Shown here in pieces: positions 17,460 through 26,637 of a stretch of 64,000 bases of DNA. Position numbers and translations under genes: made by a program. Under the pieces are notes generated by a model. The model saw nothing but the letters and a program-made list of their open reading frames with translations, was not told the DNA's origin and did no database searches. The stretch is from positions 359,379-423,378 of the forward strand of contig NZ_AYVY01000002.1 of NCBI RefSeq assembly GCF_000503055.1, written 5' to 3'. This DNA comes from Mesorhizobium sp. LSHC420B00 (GTDB taxonomy: Bacteria; Pseudomonadota; Alphaproteobacteria; Rhizobiales; Rhizobiaceae). Position 1 is the first letter of the stretch; every line of letters starts with the position of its first letter.

Positions 17460-17617
17460 GCGCCCCCCTCTGTCCTGCCGGACATCTCCCCCACGAGGGG
17501 GGAGATCGGCAGCTTCGCCGCCGGCTCGTTCAGCAACGTTGGCGATTGGCAAAAGCCGAGGTGGCGGCCAATCTCCCCCCAAGTGGGGGAGATGTCCGGC
17601 AGGACAGAGGGGGGCGC
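17460..17617. repeat. 158-bp palindromic element with perfect 35-bp terminal inverted repeats
   Basis: The first 35 bases (17460-17494) and last 35 bases (17583-17617) are exact reverse complements, starting GCGCCCCCCTCTGTCC. Inside are two smaller hairpins of the CTCCCCC/GGGGGAG type and the GGCGATTGGC block shared with 15332-15525. No target duplication is evident. It carries no gene and resembles a non-autonomous MITE-like or rhizobial palindromic repeat. It lies between the convergent ends of ade and a DUF900 gene and could also end transcription. Confidence 0.85.
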
Positions 17618-17680
17618 GAAGGATCGCTGCCGTGCGCTTTGTTCCGAACTGACGTCAACAGTGACCGCTCAGCGGCCGCC

Positions 17681-18844
17681 TCACCCGCCGGTGGCGATGG
17701 TCAGCACCTTGAACGGCGTGGTGATGACGATCTCGGCCACCGAGCCGACGGCCTTGCCGAGGCCCTGGCCGAGATTGTCGAGCTGGGCCGGCGCGGTCTC
17801 TTCGGAGGCGAGGCCGGCCGGGGCGCGCAGGCGGTCGCCGAGCAACTGCACCAGGAACGGGTTGTCGGCGAATTTGGCGTGGTTCAGCCGGTCGCCGCCC
17901 TTGGTCTTGGTCAGGTCGACCACCGAGACGCCATAGCTGGCGAGGTCGGCCGCGTCGCCATAGTCGCCGACACGTGGCTTGTCGCCGGAGATCAGGGTCG
18001 ACAGCCTGAGCGCCCGGTCGTCGCCCGAAAGCAGCACGGCGAACGGCTTGTCTGGCTTGCCGTAGCGGATCATCTGCTTCTTGAACACGTCGACGTCGAT
18101 GTCGGGGGAAGCCAGGATGACGTAGCCGAGCTTGCCGCCAAGGTCGCGGTCGCCGGTGATGGCAAGCTGGCGCAATGCTTCCATGGTCACCCAGGTCCCC
18201 ATCGAATGGGCAATGATGTCGATGCTCTTGGCGCGGCTCTTGGCGAGCATGCGCAGCGTCGCTTCGAGATCGTCGCGCGCCGCATTGGCGCTTTCCTTGT
18301 CGTAGATGTAGCCGGTCGTTTTGCCGCTCGAGGCCCACGAAAACAGCACCGGCGTGCCGGGATATTTCGTGTCATGCGCGATCTGCGTCAGCCGGTAGAT
18401 GCCGTCGTCGAAGCCGTTGTTGAAGCCATGCACGAAAACCAGCGCCCGGTCGCCGCGCATGGCGATGTCGGCGCCGACCGCCTTGGCGAATTGCGGCGCG
18501 CCTTCGTAGAAGGTGACGGCGGTCGCCGTGAAATCCTTCGCCGGATTGCTGTTGGCCGAGCCCTTGACCCGTTCGATGGCGCCGACCTGGTGGACCTTGG
18601 GAACGGTCACCTCGACGCTGGCAAAGCTGGTGGTCGGCGAGCGGTCTCCGTCGAATACCTGCCGGGGCTCTTTCGTCGCCTTTTGCCGGGTTGTGGCGAC
18701 GAAGATCTTATGCGTCGCCGCGATATCGGCAGCAGGCACCGTGATCGTCGTCTTGTTGAGCAGATCGTGCGTGTTCTGGCCGGCGCAGCCTGCCAGCGCG
18801 AGCGCGAACGCAACGACGAGAAATATCTTCGAAGGCACGGTCAC
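17681..18844 (-). CDS. DUF900 alpha/beta-hydrolase lipoprotein (copy 1)
   Basis: A 387-residue protein of the DUF900 alpha/beta-hydrolase family. The N-terminus (SKIFLVVAFALALAGC) is a lipoprotein signal with lipobox LAGC, so it should be anchored in the cell envelope. The elbow AHSMGTW holds the nucleophile serine; LVFVHGFNNGFDDGIYR is the oxyanion region, and ASPDIDVDVF supplies the likely acid. I chose the GTG at 18844, five bases after GGGAG; a second GTG two codons later is possible. It is a close paralogue of the next gene upstream and is extended by about 45 residues. Confidence 0.85.
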   Translation of the reverse strand: MTVPSKIFLVVAFALALAGCAGQNTHDLLNKTTITVPAADIAATHKIFVATTRQKATKEPRQVFDGDRSPTTSFASVEVTVPKVHQVGAIERVKGSANSNPAKDFTATAVTFYEGAPQFAKAVGADIAMRGDRALVFVHGFNNGFDDGIYRLTQIAHDTKYPGTPVLFSWASSGKTTGYIYDKESANAARDDLEATLRMLAKSRAKSIDIIAHSMGTWVTMEALRQLAITGDRDLGGKLGYVILASPDIDVDVFKKQMIRYGKPDKPFAVLLSGDDRALRLSTLISGDKPRVGDYGDAADLASYGVSVVDLTKTKGGDRLNHAKFADNPFLVQLLGDRLRAPAGLASEETAPAQLDNLGQGLGKAVGSVAEIVITTPFKVLTIATGG

Positions 18845-18976
18845 GCGGGCTCCCGCAACGGGCGACGTCGAGCCGGAGACGTCTTGGCCTATTCGATAGA
18901 GGCAGAGGCCGGCACGGTCCAGTTCAAACTGTTCCGATGGTGCGGCATGGTCAACAATCACTGCTGCGCAATGCAG

Positions 18977-20050
18977 CTATTGTCCGACCGAGGCGATGCG
19001 GTCGGTCACCTCGCGGTCGCTGGCAAACCCGTCATCCTCGCGCAGCTTCTGGCCAATCAACTGCACTAATTCCGGGTTGTCGGCGAATTTGGTGTGATTG
19101 AAGCGGTCGGCGCCCTTGACGCTGGAGAGATCGACGACCGACACGCCATAGCTGGCGAGGTCGGCGGCGTCCTTGTAGTCGCCGACCCGCGGCCGCGCGC
19201 CGGCGATCAGGCCGGACAGCCGCAGCGCCCGGTCGTCGTCGGAGAGCAGCAGGATGAACGGCTTGTTCGGCTTGCCGTAGCGGCGCATCTGGCTCTTGAA
19301 CACGTCGACGTCGATGTCGGGCGAGGCCAGCACGACGTCGCCGAGCTTGCCGCCGAGATCGCGGTCGCCGGTGATGGCGAGCTGGCGCAGCGCCTCCATG
19401 GTGACCCAGGTCCCCAGCGAATGGGCGACGATGTCGATGCGCCGCGCGCCGGTCTGCGCCAGCATTCTCAGCGTCACTTCCAGCTGGTCGCGGGCAACGC
19501 TGGCGCTTTCCTTGTCGTAGACATAGTCGGTGGTCTTGGCGCCCGACGCCCAGGAAAACAGCACTGGCGTGCCCGGATAGCCGGAATCATGGGTGATCTG
19601 GGTGACGCGATAGACGGCGGCGTCGAAGCCGGTGTTGTAGCCGTGGACGAAGACCATGACGCGGCCGCCGCGCGCCGCGATGTCGGCGCTGAGCGCGCTG
19701 GAGAATTTCGGCTGGGTGTCGTAACCGACGACCTCGGAAGCCATGAAGTATTTGGCCGGATCGTCCGACTTGCCGCGCGAGCGCCGCTCGATCTGGCCTG
19801 TCTTGTGGATGCCGGGCACGGTGACGTTGACGCGGGCATAGTTCAGCGTCGCCGAGCGCTCGCCGTCGAAGACCTTGTTGGGATCGTCGGAGCGCTTGCG
19901 CGTGGTGGCGATGAAGATCGAGTGGTTGCCGGCGATTTCCGTCACCGGCACCGCCATCATGGCGCTGCCGAGCAGTTCCTCGGTTTGGCGGCCGCCGCAG
20001 CCGGCGAGCAGCGCGGCAAGGACAATGATGCAAATCGTCTTCAAGGGCAC
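18977..20050 (-). CDS. DUF900 alpha/beta-hydrolase lipoprotein (copy 2)
   Basis: A 357-residue lipoprotein (signal KTICIIVLAALLAGC) of the same DUF900 hydrolase family. It shares long stretches with copy 1, for example YPGTPVLFSWAS, GTWVTMEALRQLAITGDRD and PRVGDY-DAADLASYG. The nucleophile elbow is AHSLGTW. The two genes are tandem duplicates in the same direction, 132 bp apart. No substrate is known; the fold suggests an envelope esterase or peptidase. An internal start is unlikely because the lipobox fixes the N-terminus. Confidence 0.86.
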   Translation of the reverse strand: MPLKTICIIVLAALLAGCGGRQTEELLGSAMMAVPVTEIAGNHSIFIATTRKRSDDPNKVFDGERSATLNYARVNVTVPGIHKTGQIERRSRGKSDDPAKYFMASEVVGYDTQPKFSSALSADIAARGGRVMVFVHGYNTGFDAAVYRVTQITHDSGYPGTPVLFSWASGAKTTDYVYDKESASVARDQLEVTLRMLAQTGARRIDIVAHSLGTWVTMEALRQLAITGDRDLGGKLGDVVLASPDIDVDVFKSQMRRYGKPNKPFILLLSDDDRALRLSGLIAGARPRVGDYKDAADLASYGVSVVDLSSVKGADRFNHTKFADNPELVQLIGQKLREDDGFASDREVTDRIASVGQ

Positions 20051-20153
20051 TTAAGCAATTCCACTCCGGCCTAACCAAAGGCCCATCCACCTCCGCCGCA
20101 TCTCCCGGACAGCCGAAGTGCGGCGGAAGTAAGTCGCAGGCGCCGAAATGCGC

Positions 20154-21548
20154 TCAGCGCCGCTCGACTGCCATCGCACTGTTGCGCGAAAGCCAGAACG
20201 GCGGCAGGAAGGCCGGAATGTTGGAAAAGGGCAGCACTTCCGGCTTCAGCCTTATGCCGAGCACGTCGGTCATGAAGGCGCGGCGCGCCTCGATGCGGTG
20301 CCAGGCTTCGGGATAGCGCGCGGCGATCTCTTCGCGCAGCGCCTCGTCAGCCAGCGCGATGCCGTCCTCGATGTTGGTGGTGAAATAATCGGTGCCGGTC
20401 GCCGGGATGATGTCGACCTGGAAGGCCATGCCCGACTTCAATCTGATGTCGGAGCCGGAAAATATCGGCGAATGCATCCATTCGTCGATATGGATGAGAT
20501 GGCCGGGATTGAGCGACACGCCAAAGAACGGAGCGCCGATGCGATCGTGCACCGCTTGCCACAACGCGCCGCCGGGAACGCCGATGCCGACCGTCTCGTA
20601 CCAGTCGACGACGGCACAGAAATAGGGCGCGACCAGCTTCTCGACATAGTCCTGGATGCCCCTTGGAAGCTCGGCCGCGTCCTCGACCAGAAAACCGGCG
20701 CGGGCATTGAGCGAGCCCTGGATGCCGTAGGCCATGGTGATCGGGTCGCCGCGCTTGATGATTTCGAGGCGCGGGCTCGGCAGGCCATAGGCCGCACGCC
20801 TGCCGGCCGACAGCATCGGGTGACAGCATTGCGGCAGGCCGTTGATGCCCATCAGCCGCGCCGCCTGCAATTCGGTCATGCCGGGTTCGATGCCTTGCAG
20901 GACATTGCGCAGGCCTTGCGAGGAATAGGTCGCGGCGAATTCGAACGCGGCCAGCTGGTCGGCCTCGTTGATGGCGCGCAGGCCGTCGGCAGGGTTCATC
21001 AAAAGGTTAGCCGCGTTGGCAACCGCCCCTTTATCGCCGGCAAGCGTGCGCAGCGTGTCGGCGATGAAGGACGGCAGGTCGAGCGTCGTTTCGCCAAAAC
21101 CGGCATCGCCGGGGCCGAACGGCTTCCAGCCGATGGCGCCGATGCGCTGGCCGGCCTTCAGGCCGCAATCGACGAGGATGTCGGCCAGCGCTTGCGAGCG
21201 GTCGCGCGGCTGCGCCGGCAGCGAAAACGTCTGGTAGAGCACGCGCTCGTACGGCCCGTCGCAGATTTCGGCATAGCCCCAGCCCTCATTGCCGACCAGC
21301 AGTTTCGGCGACTTGCCGGGAACGATGACCAGCAGCGTCTCCTCGAAGCGCGGATCGTAGCCGCAGAGATAGGCGACATTGGCCGCATGTTCGCGGTCGC
21401 CATAGACGACCAATGCATCGAACCCGCCGCGCGCGACCAGTGCCGCGATGCGGGCCTCATAGGTGGCGCGCGTAACCAGCGGCATCACCGTCGGCTCGCC
21501 GAACTCCGGCAGCGACACGGTTTTCCGGGCCACCGATGCGACAGGCAT
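20154..21548 (-). CDS. M24-family Xaa-Pro aminopeptidase-like protein
   Basis: A 464-residue protein with a creatinase-type N-terminal domain (residues 25-180) and a pita-bread M24 C-terminal domain. Some expected metal ligands are not obvious: the usual D-x-G-x11-D is not visible near ITMAYGIQGSLNARAG, although LNPGHLIHIDEWMHSPIFSGSD carries a histidine and acids. It may therefore be a non-canonical or inactive relative. The start at 21548 follows AGGAG. It is divergent from ilvA with 126 bp between them. Confidence 0.75.
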   Translation of the reverse strand: MPVASVARKTVSLPEFGEPTVMPLVTRATYEARIAALVARGGFDALVVYGDREHAANVAYLCGYDPRFEETLLVIVPGKSPKLLVGNEGWGYAEICDGPYERVLYQTFSLPAQPRDRSQALADILVDCGLKAGQRIGAIGWKPFGPGDAGFGETTLDLPSFIADTLRTLAGDKGAVANAANLLMNPADGLRAINEADQLAAFEFAATYSSQGLRNVLQGIEPGMTELQAARLMGINGLPQCCHPMLSAGRRAAYGLPSPRLEIIKRGDPITMAYGIQGSLNARAGFLVEDAAELPRGIQDYVEKLVAPYFCAVVDWYETVGIGVPGGALWQAVHDRIGAPFFGVSLNPGHLIHIDEWMHSPIFSGSDIRLKSGMAFQVDIIPATGTDYFTTNIEDGIALADEALREEIAARYPEAWHRIEARRAFMTDVLGIRLKPEVLPFSNIPAFLPPFWLSRNSAMAVERR

Positions 21549-21674
21549 GAACAGACGCTCCTAACGGCCAACGAGGTTTTGGGAACACCCTTTCGGGTGG
21601 CCGGACAATGGCTTCGCGAGGCCGGATATGCAATAGCGGGACCGAATTCGGCTAGCCTGTGGGGTGCTCTTGCC

Positions 21675-22931
21675 ATGACCAGTTTCTCCTCTCGCGTCGC
21701 TGCCGCCGCTGCCGCGATCCGCGAGATCTTTCCGGAAACGCCGCTGCAGGAAAACGACTACCTGTCGAAGAAGACCGGCGCGCGGGTGCTGCTGAAGCGC
21801 GAGGACCTGACGCCGGTGCGCTACTACAAGATCCGCGGCGCCTTCAACTTCTTCCGCAAGTCGCTCGCCGCCGGCAACAATGCCGAGCTGTTTGTCTGCG
21901 CTTCGGCCGGCAATCATGCGCAGGGCTTTGCCTTCGTCTGCCGTCATTTCGGCAAAAAGGGCGTCGTCTTCATGCCGGTGACGACGCCGCAGCAGAAGAT
22001 CGACAAGACGCGGCTGTTCGGCGGCGAATTCGTCGAGATCAGGCTGGTCGGCGATTTCTTCGACGACTGCTATCGCGCCGCACTCGAATTCACCGAAACT
22101 GCCGGCGCACACATGGTGCCGCCTTTCGACCACAAGGACATCATCGAAGGGCAAGCGACCGTCGCCTATGAGATATCAGGCCAGATGCCCGGCGCACGCA
22201 TGGCTGATATCGTCATGCTGCCGGTCGGCGGCGGTGGCCTGGCCGCCGGCGTCACCCATTATTTCGCCGACCAGCAGCGTGAAACACGCTTCGTCTTTTG
22301 CGAGCCGGCAGGCGCCCCGAGCCTGAGCGAGAGCCTCGCCGCCGGAAAGCGGGTAAAGCTCGCCAAGGTCGACAATTTCGTCGACGGCGCGGCGGTGGCC
22401 GAGATCGGCCGCGAGCCGCTGCGCCACCTCAGGGAGTTTGCCGCCGACGCAGTGCGGCTGATTCCGGAAAATCGGCTCTGCGCGACCATGATCGAAATGC
22501 TCAATGTCGAAGGCGTCGTGCTGGAGCCGGCCGGCGCGCTGGCGATCGACGCGCTGAAAGATTTTCCCAAAAAGGAAATCAGGGGCAAGACCATCGTTGC
22601 CGTGGTGTCCGGCGGCAATTTCGATTTCGAGCGGCTGCCGGATGTGAAGGAACGGGCGCTGCGCTTCGAGGGCTTGAAGAAATACTTCATCATCCGTTTT
22701 CCGCAGCGGCCCGGCGCGTTGCGCGATTTCCTCGAATTGCTTGGCCCCGACGACGACATCGCCCGCTTCGAATATCTGAAGAAATCGGCGCGCAATTTCG
22801 GTTCGGTTCTGATCGGCATCGAAACCAAGGACCGCCGCAATTTCGACCTGCTAAAGGCGAATTTCGACGCCGAGAGCGTCCACTATCACGACATTACCGA
22901 CAACGAGACGCTCGCCGGGTTCATCATATGA
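21675..22931 (+). CDS. ilvA: Threonine ammonia-lyase with ACT-like domain
   Basis: Deaminates threonine to 2-oxobutanoate, the first step of isoleucine synthesis. In this 418-residue protein the PLP lysine is K52 in RYYKIRGAFNFF, the phosphate-binding loop is the glycine-rich PVGGGGLAAG, and the ASAGNHAQG motif is typical. Residues 340-418 (KKYFIIRFPQRPGALRDFLE) are an ACT-like regulatory domain, so isoleucine feedback is plausible. The ATG at 21675 is family-consistent. Its last four bases overlap the next gene (ATGA), giving translational coupling. Confidence 0.93.
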   Translation: MTSFSSRVAAAAAAIREIFPETPLQENDYLSKKTGARVLLKREDLTPVRYYKIRGAFNFFRKSLAAGNNAELFVCASAGNHAQGFAFVCRHFGKKGVVFMPVTTPQQKIDKTRLFGGEFVEIRLVGDFFDDCYRAALEFTETAGAHMVPPFDHKDIIEGQATVAYEISGQMPGARMADIVMLPVGGGGLAAGVTHYFADQQRETRFVFCEPAGAPSLSESLAAGKRVKLAKVDNFVDGAAVAEIGREPLRHLREFAADAVRLIPENRLCATMIEMLNVEGVVLEPAGALAIDALKDFPKKEIRGKTIVAVVSGGNFDFERLPDVKERALRFEGLKKYFIIRFPQRPGALRDFLELLGPDDDIARFEYLKKSARNFGSVLIGIETKDRRNFDLLKANFDAESVHYHDITDNETLAGFII

Positions 22932-23500
22932 GCAGCAACGATCTTCCGAGCGCTCAGGGAAAGGTTTTTGTCGCGCTGTTTTCCGGCATCAACGTCGGCG
23001 GCAATCGCATCGTCAAAATGGCAGAACTCAGGTCATTCTTCGAGGAACTCGGTTTCTCAGATATCGCCACCTATGTGCAGAGCGGCAACGCCGTCTTCCG
23101 GTCGCCAGATGGCGATGCGGCGATGCTGACCAGGCGGTTGGAAGCGGAATTCGAAAAGAAATGGAGATTCCACTCGCGCATCATGGTGCGCGATCTCGGC
23201 TGGCTCGAGCGGCTGGCGGCGGAAAATCCCTATCCGGAAGTCGCGGGCGAGCCGACCAAGCTGCACGCCTATGCGCTGGAGCGCCAGCCGACCGCCGACG
23301 AGTTCGCCCGGCTGGCGGAAAAATGCACTGGGCCCGAACGCTTCGAGATCAAGGGCGACGTGCTTTACCTGCATGCGCCCGACGGGCTCGGCAAATCGGT
23401 CTTTGCCAATCTCATCCCGCGCGTTCTGAAGGTGCCCGGCACGGCGCGCAATTGGCGCACCGTGCTGATGCTGCTGGAGATGGCCAAGGCCGGCGGTTGA
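22928..23500 (+). CDS. DUF1697 family protein
   Basis: A 190-residue DUF1697 protein. The pattern FVALFSGINVGGNRIVKMAELRSFFEELGF, TYVQSGNAVF and the C-terminal TARNWRTVLMLLEMA (family motif T-x-R-N-W-x-T) is diagnostic. No function is established. It overlaps ilvA by the ATGA junction, so it is probably co-translated with it, though a metabolic link is not evident. Confidence 0.9.
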   Translation: MSSNDLPSAQGKVFVALFSGINVGGNRIVKMAELRSFFEELGFSDIATYVQSGNAVFRSPDGDAAMLTRRLEAEFEKKWRFHSRIMVRDLGWLERLAAENPYPEVAGEPTKLHAYALERQPTADEFARLAEKCTGPERFEIKGDVLYLHAPDGLGKSVFANLIPRVLKVPGTARNWRTVLMLLEMAKAGG

Positions 23501-23508
23501 TAGGTCGT

Positions 23509-23802
23509 CTACGCGGCCGGAGCGCGTTTCCAGTCGAATGCCAGCTCCTCACGGAAGGCGAAGCGCTTGATGTGCTCGGCGACGACCGTTTCCAGGCGCT
23601 CCAGCGAGCTGGCCTCATCAGTCGTCACCGCAATGTGCAGCACCGCCGGGTCGGCATCGAGAACCGTGCGGCCGAGCGTCAGATCGATGCTGCCGTGGTT
23701 CGGGTCGAATTCGACGGGAAACTTGTGCGCCCAATGCTTGCACAGCTGCTGCAAATAGCGGCTGGCATGTTCGGTGGCGACGTCGACATGGCTGGTCGGC
23801 AT
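23509..23802 (-). CDS. DUF2218 family protein
   Basis: A 97-residue DUF2218 protein: ASRYLQQLCKHWAHKFPVEF, GSIDLTLGR, then VVAEHIKRFAFREELAFDW. In some rhizobial genomes this family sits near iron-uptake genes, but no such context is seen here. The ATG at 23802 has an AAGGAG site. The gene converges on the DUF1697 gene, eight bases from its stop. Confidence 0.88.
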   Translation of the reverse strand: MPTSHVDVATEHASRYLQQLCKHWAHKFPVEFDPNHGSIDLTLGRTVLDADPAVLHIAVTTDEASSLERLETVVAEHIKRFAFREELAFDWKRAPAA

Positions 23803-23879
23803 GAATGAATTCTCCTTGGGAATGCGGACGCGAAACCGAACCAGGGCCAGGCGACGTCCGCTCAAGATGGCGTGATCGG

Positions 23880-24320
23880 TTACCAGCTTCCGGTGTTCGG
23901 CATCGACGCCCAGGGCTCGGCCTTCGGCTTTGCCGGGCCTTTCTGCAACAGCTCGATCGAGATGCCGTCCGGCGATTTGACGAACGCCATGTTGCCGTCG
24001 CGCGGCGGCCGGTTGATGGTGACGCCATTGTCCATCAGCCGCTGGCAGGTGGCGTAGATGTCGTCGACCTCATAGGCGAGATGGCCGAAATTGCGGCCGC
24101 CCCTGTAGTCTTCCGGATCCCAATTGTAGGTCAGCTCGACCAGCGGCGCTTTCTCGCTGATGCCGCTTTGCTCGTCTTGGGGCGCGGCGAGGAAGATCAG
24201 CGTGTAGCGGCCTTGCTCGCTTTCGTGGCGGCGCACTTCCTTCAGGCCAAGCTTGTTGCAGTAGAAATCGAGCGAAGCATCGATGTCGGCGACGCGGACC
24301 ATGGTATGCAGATAGCGCAT
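23880..24320 (-). CDS. Lactoylglutathione lyase-like VOC protein
   Basis: A 146-residue glyoxalase I (VOC) protein that would convert the methylglyoxal-glutathione adduct to lactoylglutathione. The first module [28 protein letters not shown] and the second [22 protein letters not shown] carry metal-site residues (H, E); [19 protein letters not shown] and [14 protein letters not shown] are typical of GloA. The ACGGAGG ribosome site supports ATG 24320. It is shorter at the N-terminus than eukaryotic enzymes but normal for bacteria. Confidence 0.9.
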   Translation of the reverse strand: MRYLHTMVRVADIDASLDFYCNKLGLKEVRRHESEQGRYTLIFLAAPQDEQSGISEKAPLVELTYNWDPEDYRGGRNFGHLAYEVDDIYATCQRLMDNGVTINRPPRDGNMAFVKSPDGISIELLQKGPAKPKAEPWASMPNTGSW

Positions 24321-24536
24321 GGATTTCCTCCGTATGTTGCGTTGCGGCGCAACATAAGGGCGGCCCGGCCAAAGGGCAATTGGCCACGCTTGCCGGCGCC
24401 GGCAAACGACAAATCCGCTATTCCTGTACGGAACCGTGAAAAAAGGCACGTCAGGTCTTGCACACACCGGAAGCCGCGGTGTTAATCTGGCGTCAAGAAT
24501 CAGTTGCGGTGTTTCTTGAAAAAAGGGGGCGTTCTT

Positions 24537-25133
24537 ATGGGGGAAAAGGCCTCTTTCATGGGGCGGGACGGGGCCGGTAACGATGCGTTGAAGCGGGATG
24601 AGAGCGCCGATACGGCCGATCTCGTCGAAATCGCCGGCGCCATCAAGTGGTTCGACGTGGCCAAGGGCTACGGTTTCATCCTTCCCGATGATGGTTCTTC
24701 GGGCGACATCCTCCTCCATGTGACGTGCCTTCGAAAGGACGGTTTTCAGACCGCCCTGGAAGGCGCCCGTGTCGTCTGCCTGGTCAAGCAGGGCGAGCGC
24801 GGGCTGCAGGCTTTCCGCGTGCTCTCGATGGATGTCACCACAGCGGTGCATCCGGCAGAGCTGCAGGAGCAGCGCACCCATGTCGCAGTGACGCCGGAAA
24901 GCGGTCTCGAACGGGCGCTGGTGAAATGGTTCAATCGCACCAAGGGGTTCGGCTTTCTGACCCGCGGCGAGGGCACCGAGGACATTTTCGTCCACATGGA
25001 GACGCTGCGCCGCTACGGCATCACCGAACTCCGTCCGGGCCAGGTGGTGCTGGTCCGCTTCGGACGCGGCGACAAAGGCCTTATGGCTGCCGAAATTCAC
25101 CCCGATATGGGTACCTTGCCGGTCTCGCATTAG
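24537..25133 (+). CDS. Double cold-shock-domain protein
   Basis: A 198-residue protein with two cold-shock domains. The first (about residues 30-97) has [17 protein letters not shown] and DILLHV; the second (about 122-190) has [18 protein letters not shown] and DIFVHM. RNP1 and RNP2 motifs bind single-stranded RNA or DNA. Doubled CSD proteins of about 200 residues are common in Alphaproteobacteria and act as RNA chaperones. The ATG at 24537 has an AAGGGGG site; an in-frame ATG at 24504 is less likely. A DUF192 gene follows by 19 bp. Confidence 0.92.
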   Translation: MGEKASFMGRDGAGNDALKRDESADTADLVEIAGAIKWFDVAKGYGFILPDDGSSGDILLHVTCLRKDGFQTALEGARVVCLVKQGERGLQAFRVLSMDVTTAVHPAELQEQRTHVAVTPESGLERALVKWFNRTKGFGFLTRGEGTEDIFVHMETLRRYGITELRPGQVVLVRFGRGDKGLMAAEIHPDMGTLPVSH

Positions 25134-25152
25134 TTCCGGCCGAGGATTTCAT

Positions 25153-25716
25153 ATGGCTCACAGGAACCGGCTGACGGCGGGCGCGCTCTACGCCGGGATT
25201 TTCCTCATCGTCGCCACAAGCGCCTTCTTCTATTTTCAGCAATCGAGTTCGGCCGACGGCAAGGCGATGATCCTTCCCGTCGACCCGGCGCCGCTGGTCG
25301 CGGTGACGAAGGCGGGCGAGCGTTCTTTCTCCGTCGAAATCGCTGACACGCCCGCCGAGCGCGAGGCCGGCCTGATGTTCCGCCGCCACATGGCCGACAA
25401 TCACGGAATGCTGTTCGTCTTCGGTGCGCCGCAGCATGTGAGTTTCTGGATGAAGAACACGCCGCTGCGGCTCGACCTGATCTTCGTCGGCCAGGACGGC
25501 CGGATCCGGGCGATCAAGCAAGGCGAGCCGCAGTCGGAGGCGATCATCTCGCCGGACGAACCGGTGCGCTTCGTGCTCGAGCTCAAGGCAGGAACCGCCG
25601 CCAAAAAGGGCATCAAGGACGGCGACCTGCTGCGCCATCCGGCCATCGGCACGGCGGCGGGGCCAGCCATGCCGCCGCCCGACAAGGGCGATGCGCCGAA
25701 TGTCGATTCCGACTGA
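25153..25716 (+). CDS. DUF192 family exported protein
   Basis: A 187-residue protein with an N-terminal hydrophobic segment (GALYAGIFLIVATSAFFYF), so it is exported or anchored. The DUF192 core runs from FSVEIADTPAEREAGLMFRR through MLFVFGAPQHVSFWMKNTPLRLDLIFV to AIISPDEPVRFVLELKAG. The family is small, often downstream of a CSD gene in Rhizobiales, and of unknown function. It is followed by an alpha/beta-hydrolase after 20 bp, so the three may form one transcript. Confidence 0.88.
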   Translation: MAHRNRLTAGALYAGIFLIVATSAFFYFQQSSSADGKAMILPVDPAPLVAVTKAGERSFSVEIADTPAEREAGLMFRRHMADNHGMLFVFGAPQHVSFWMKNTPLRLDLIFVGQDGRIRAIKQGEPQSEAIISPDEPVRFVLELKAGTAAKKGIKDGDLLRHPAIGTAAGPAMPPPDKGDAPNVDSD

Positions 25717-25736
25717 ACGGGCAGGATCTTCGGCCG

Positions 25737-26504
25737 ATGCAGTTCTTCTCCCATGACGGTTTCGAGCTTGCTTTCCTTGACCGCCAGCCAGCATCGGGGC
25801 AGGGCGATCCGGTGCTGATGATCCACGGCTTTGCCTCGAGCCACTACGTCAACTGGGTGTCGCCCGGCTGGTTCAAGACGCTGAACGATGCCGGCTACCG
25901 TGCGATCGCCTTCGACAATCGCGGCCATGGCTCGTCGTCGAAAAGCTATGACGAAGCAGACTACACGCCGGCAAAAATGGCGTCCGACGCGGCAGCGCTT
26001 TTGAACCATCTCGGCATCGAACGCGCCCATGTCATGGGTTATTCGATGGGCGCGCGCATATCGGCCTTCCTGGCGCTCTCCGAGCCGGACAAGGTGGCGA
26101 CGCTGGTCTTCGGCGGTCTCGGCATCGGCATGGTCGACGGCGTCGGCGACTGGGATCCGATAGCCGACGCCCTCTTGGCCGAGGATCCCGCAGGCACCAG
26201 CGACCCGCGCGGCCGCTCGTTCCGCGCCTTCGCCCACCAGACCCGCAGCGATCGCCGGGCGCTCGCCGCCTGCATCGCCACGTCGCGCGAATTGCTGAGC
26301 GAGGCCGACATTGCCCGCATTGCCCAGCCGACCTTGATTGCGGTGGGAACCAAGGACGACATCGGCGGCTCGCCGGATGAACTCGCTGCCTTGATGCCGA
26401 ACGCCAGGGCATTTCATATCGAAGGCCGCGACCACATGCTGGCGGTCGGCGACAAATCCTTCAAGCAGCGTGTGCTGGAGTTTTATGGGGAGCATCCGCT
26501 TTGA
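25737..26504 (+). CDS. Alpha/beta hydrolase
   Basis: A 255-residue soluble hydrolase. MIHGFASSHYVNW contains the oxyanion motif, GYSMGAR the nucleophile serine, GTKDDIGGSPDE the likely acid region, and EGRDHMLAVGDK the histidine. The substrate is unknown; the sequence resembles 3-oxoadipate enol-lactonase-like hydrolases. It begins 20 bp after the DUF192 gene. Confidence 0.88.
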   Translation: MQFFSHDGFELAFLDRQPASGQGDPVLMIHGFASSHYVNWVSPGWFKTLNDAGYRAIAFDNRGHGSSSKSYDEADYTPAKMASDAAALLNHLGIERAHVMGYSMGARISAFLALSEPDKVATLVFGGLGIGMVDGVGDWDPIADALLAEDPAGTSDPRGRSFRAFAHQTRSDRRALAACIATSRELLSEADIARIAQPTLIAVGTKDDIGGSPDELAALMPNARAFHIEGRDHMLAVGDKSFKQRVLEFYGEHPL

Positions 26505-26637
26505 TGGACGGCTCCCAAAGCGGCCATAGGGCCTGAAGCTGGGTTCTTAGCGGTTTTGCAACGATACAGCAGTAAATAAGCGCGACTTGTGGATCGGTTC
26601 AAACCCGCCACGCGCTGAACGAGGGCAGGGGGGTACG

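Noticed and set aside
15122..17536. Long minus-strand reading frame (about 800 codons) opposite ade
   Set aside because: It is antisense to a clear adenine deaminase; the translation is rich in Arg, His and Asp as expected for a GC-driven shadow.
17460..17617. CRISPR-like or IS-derived structure
   Set aside because: There is one element with terminal inverted repeats, no spacer array and no transposase gene.
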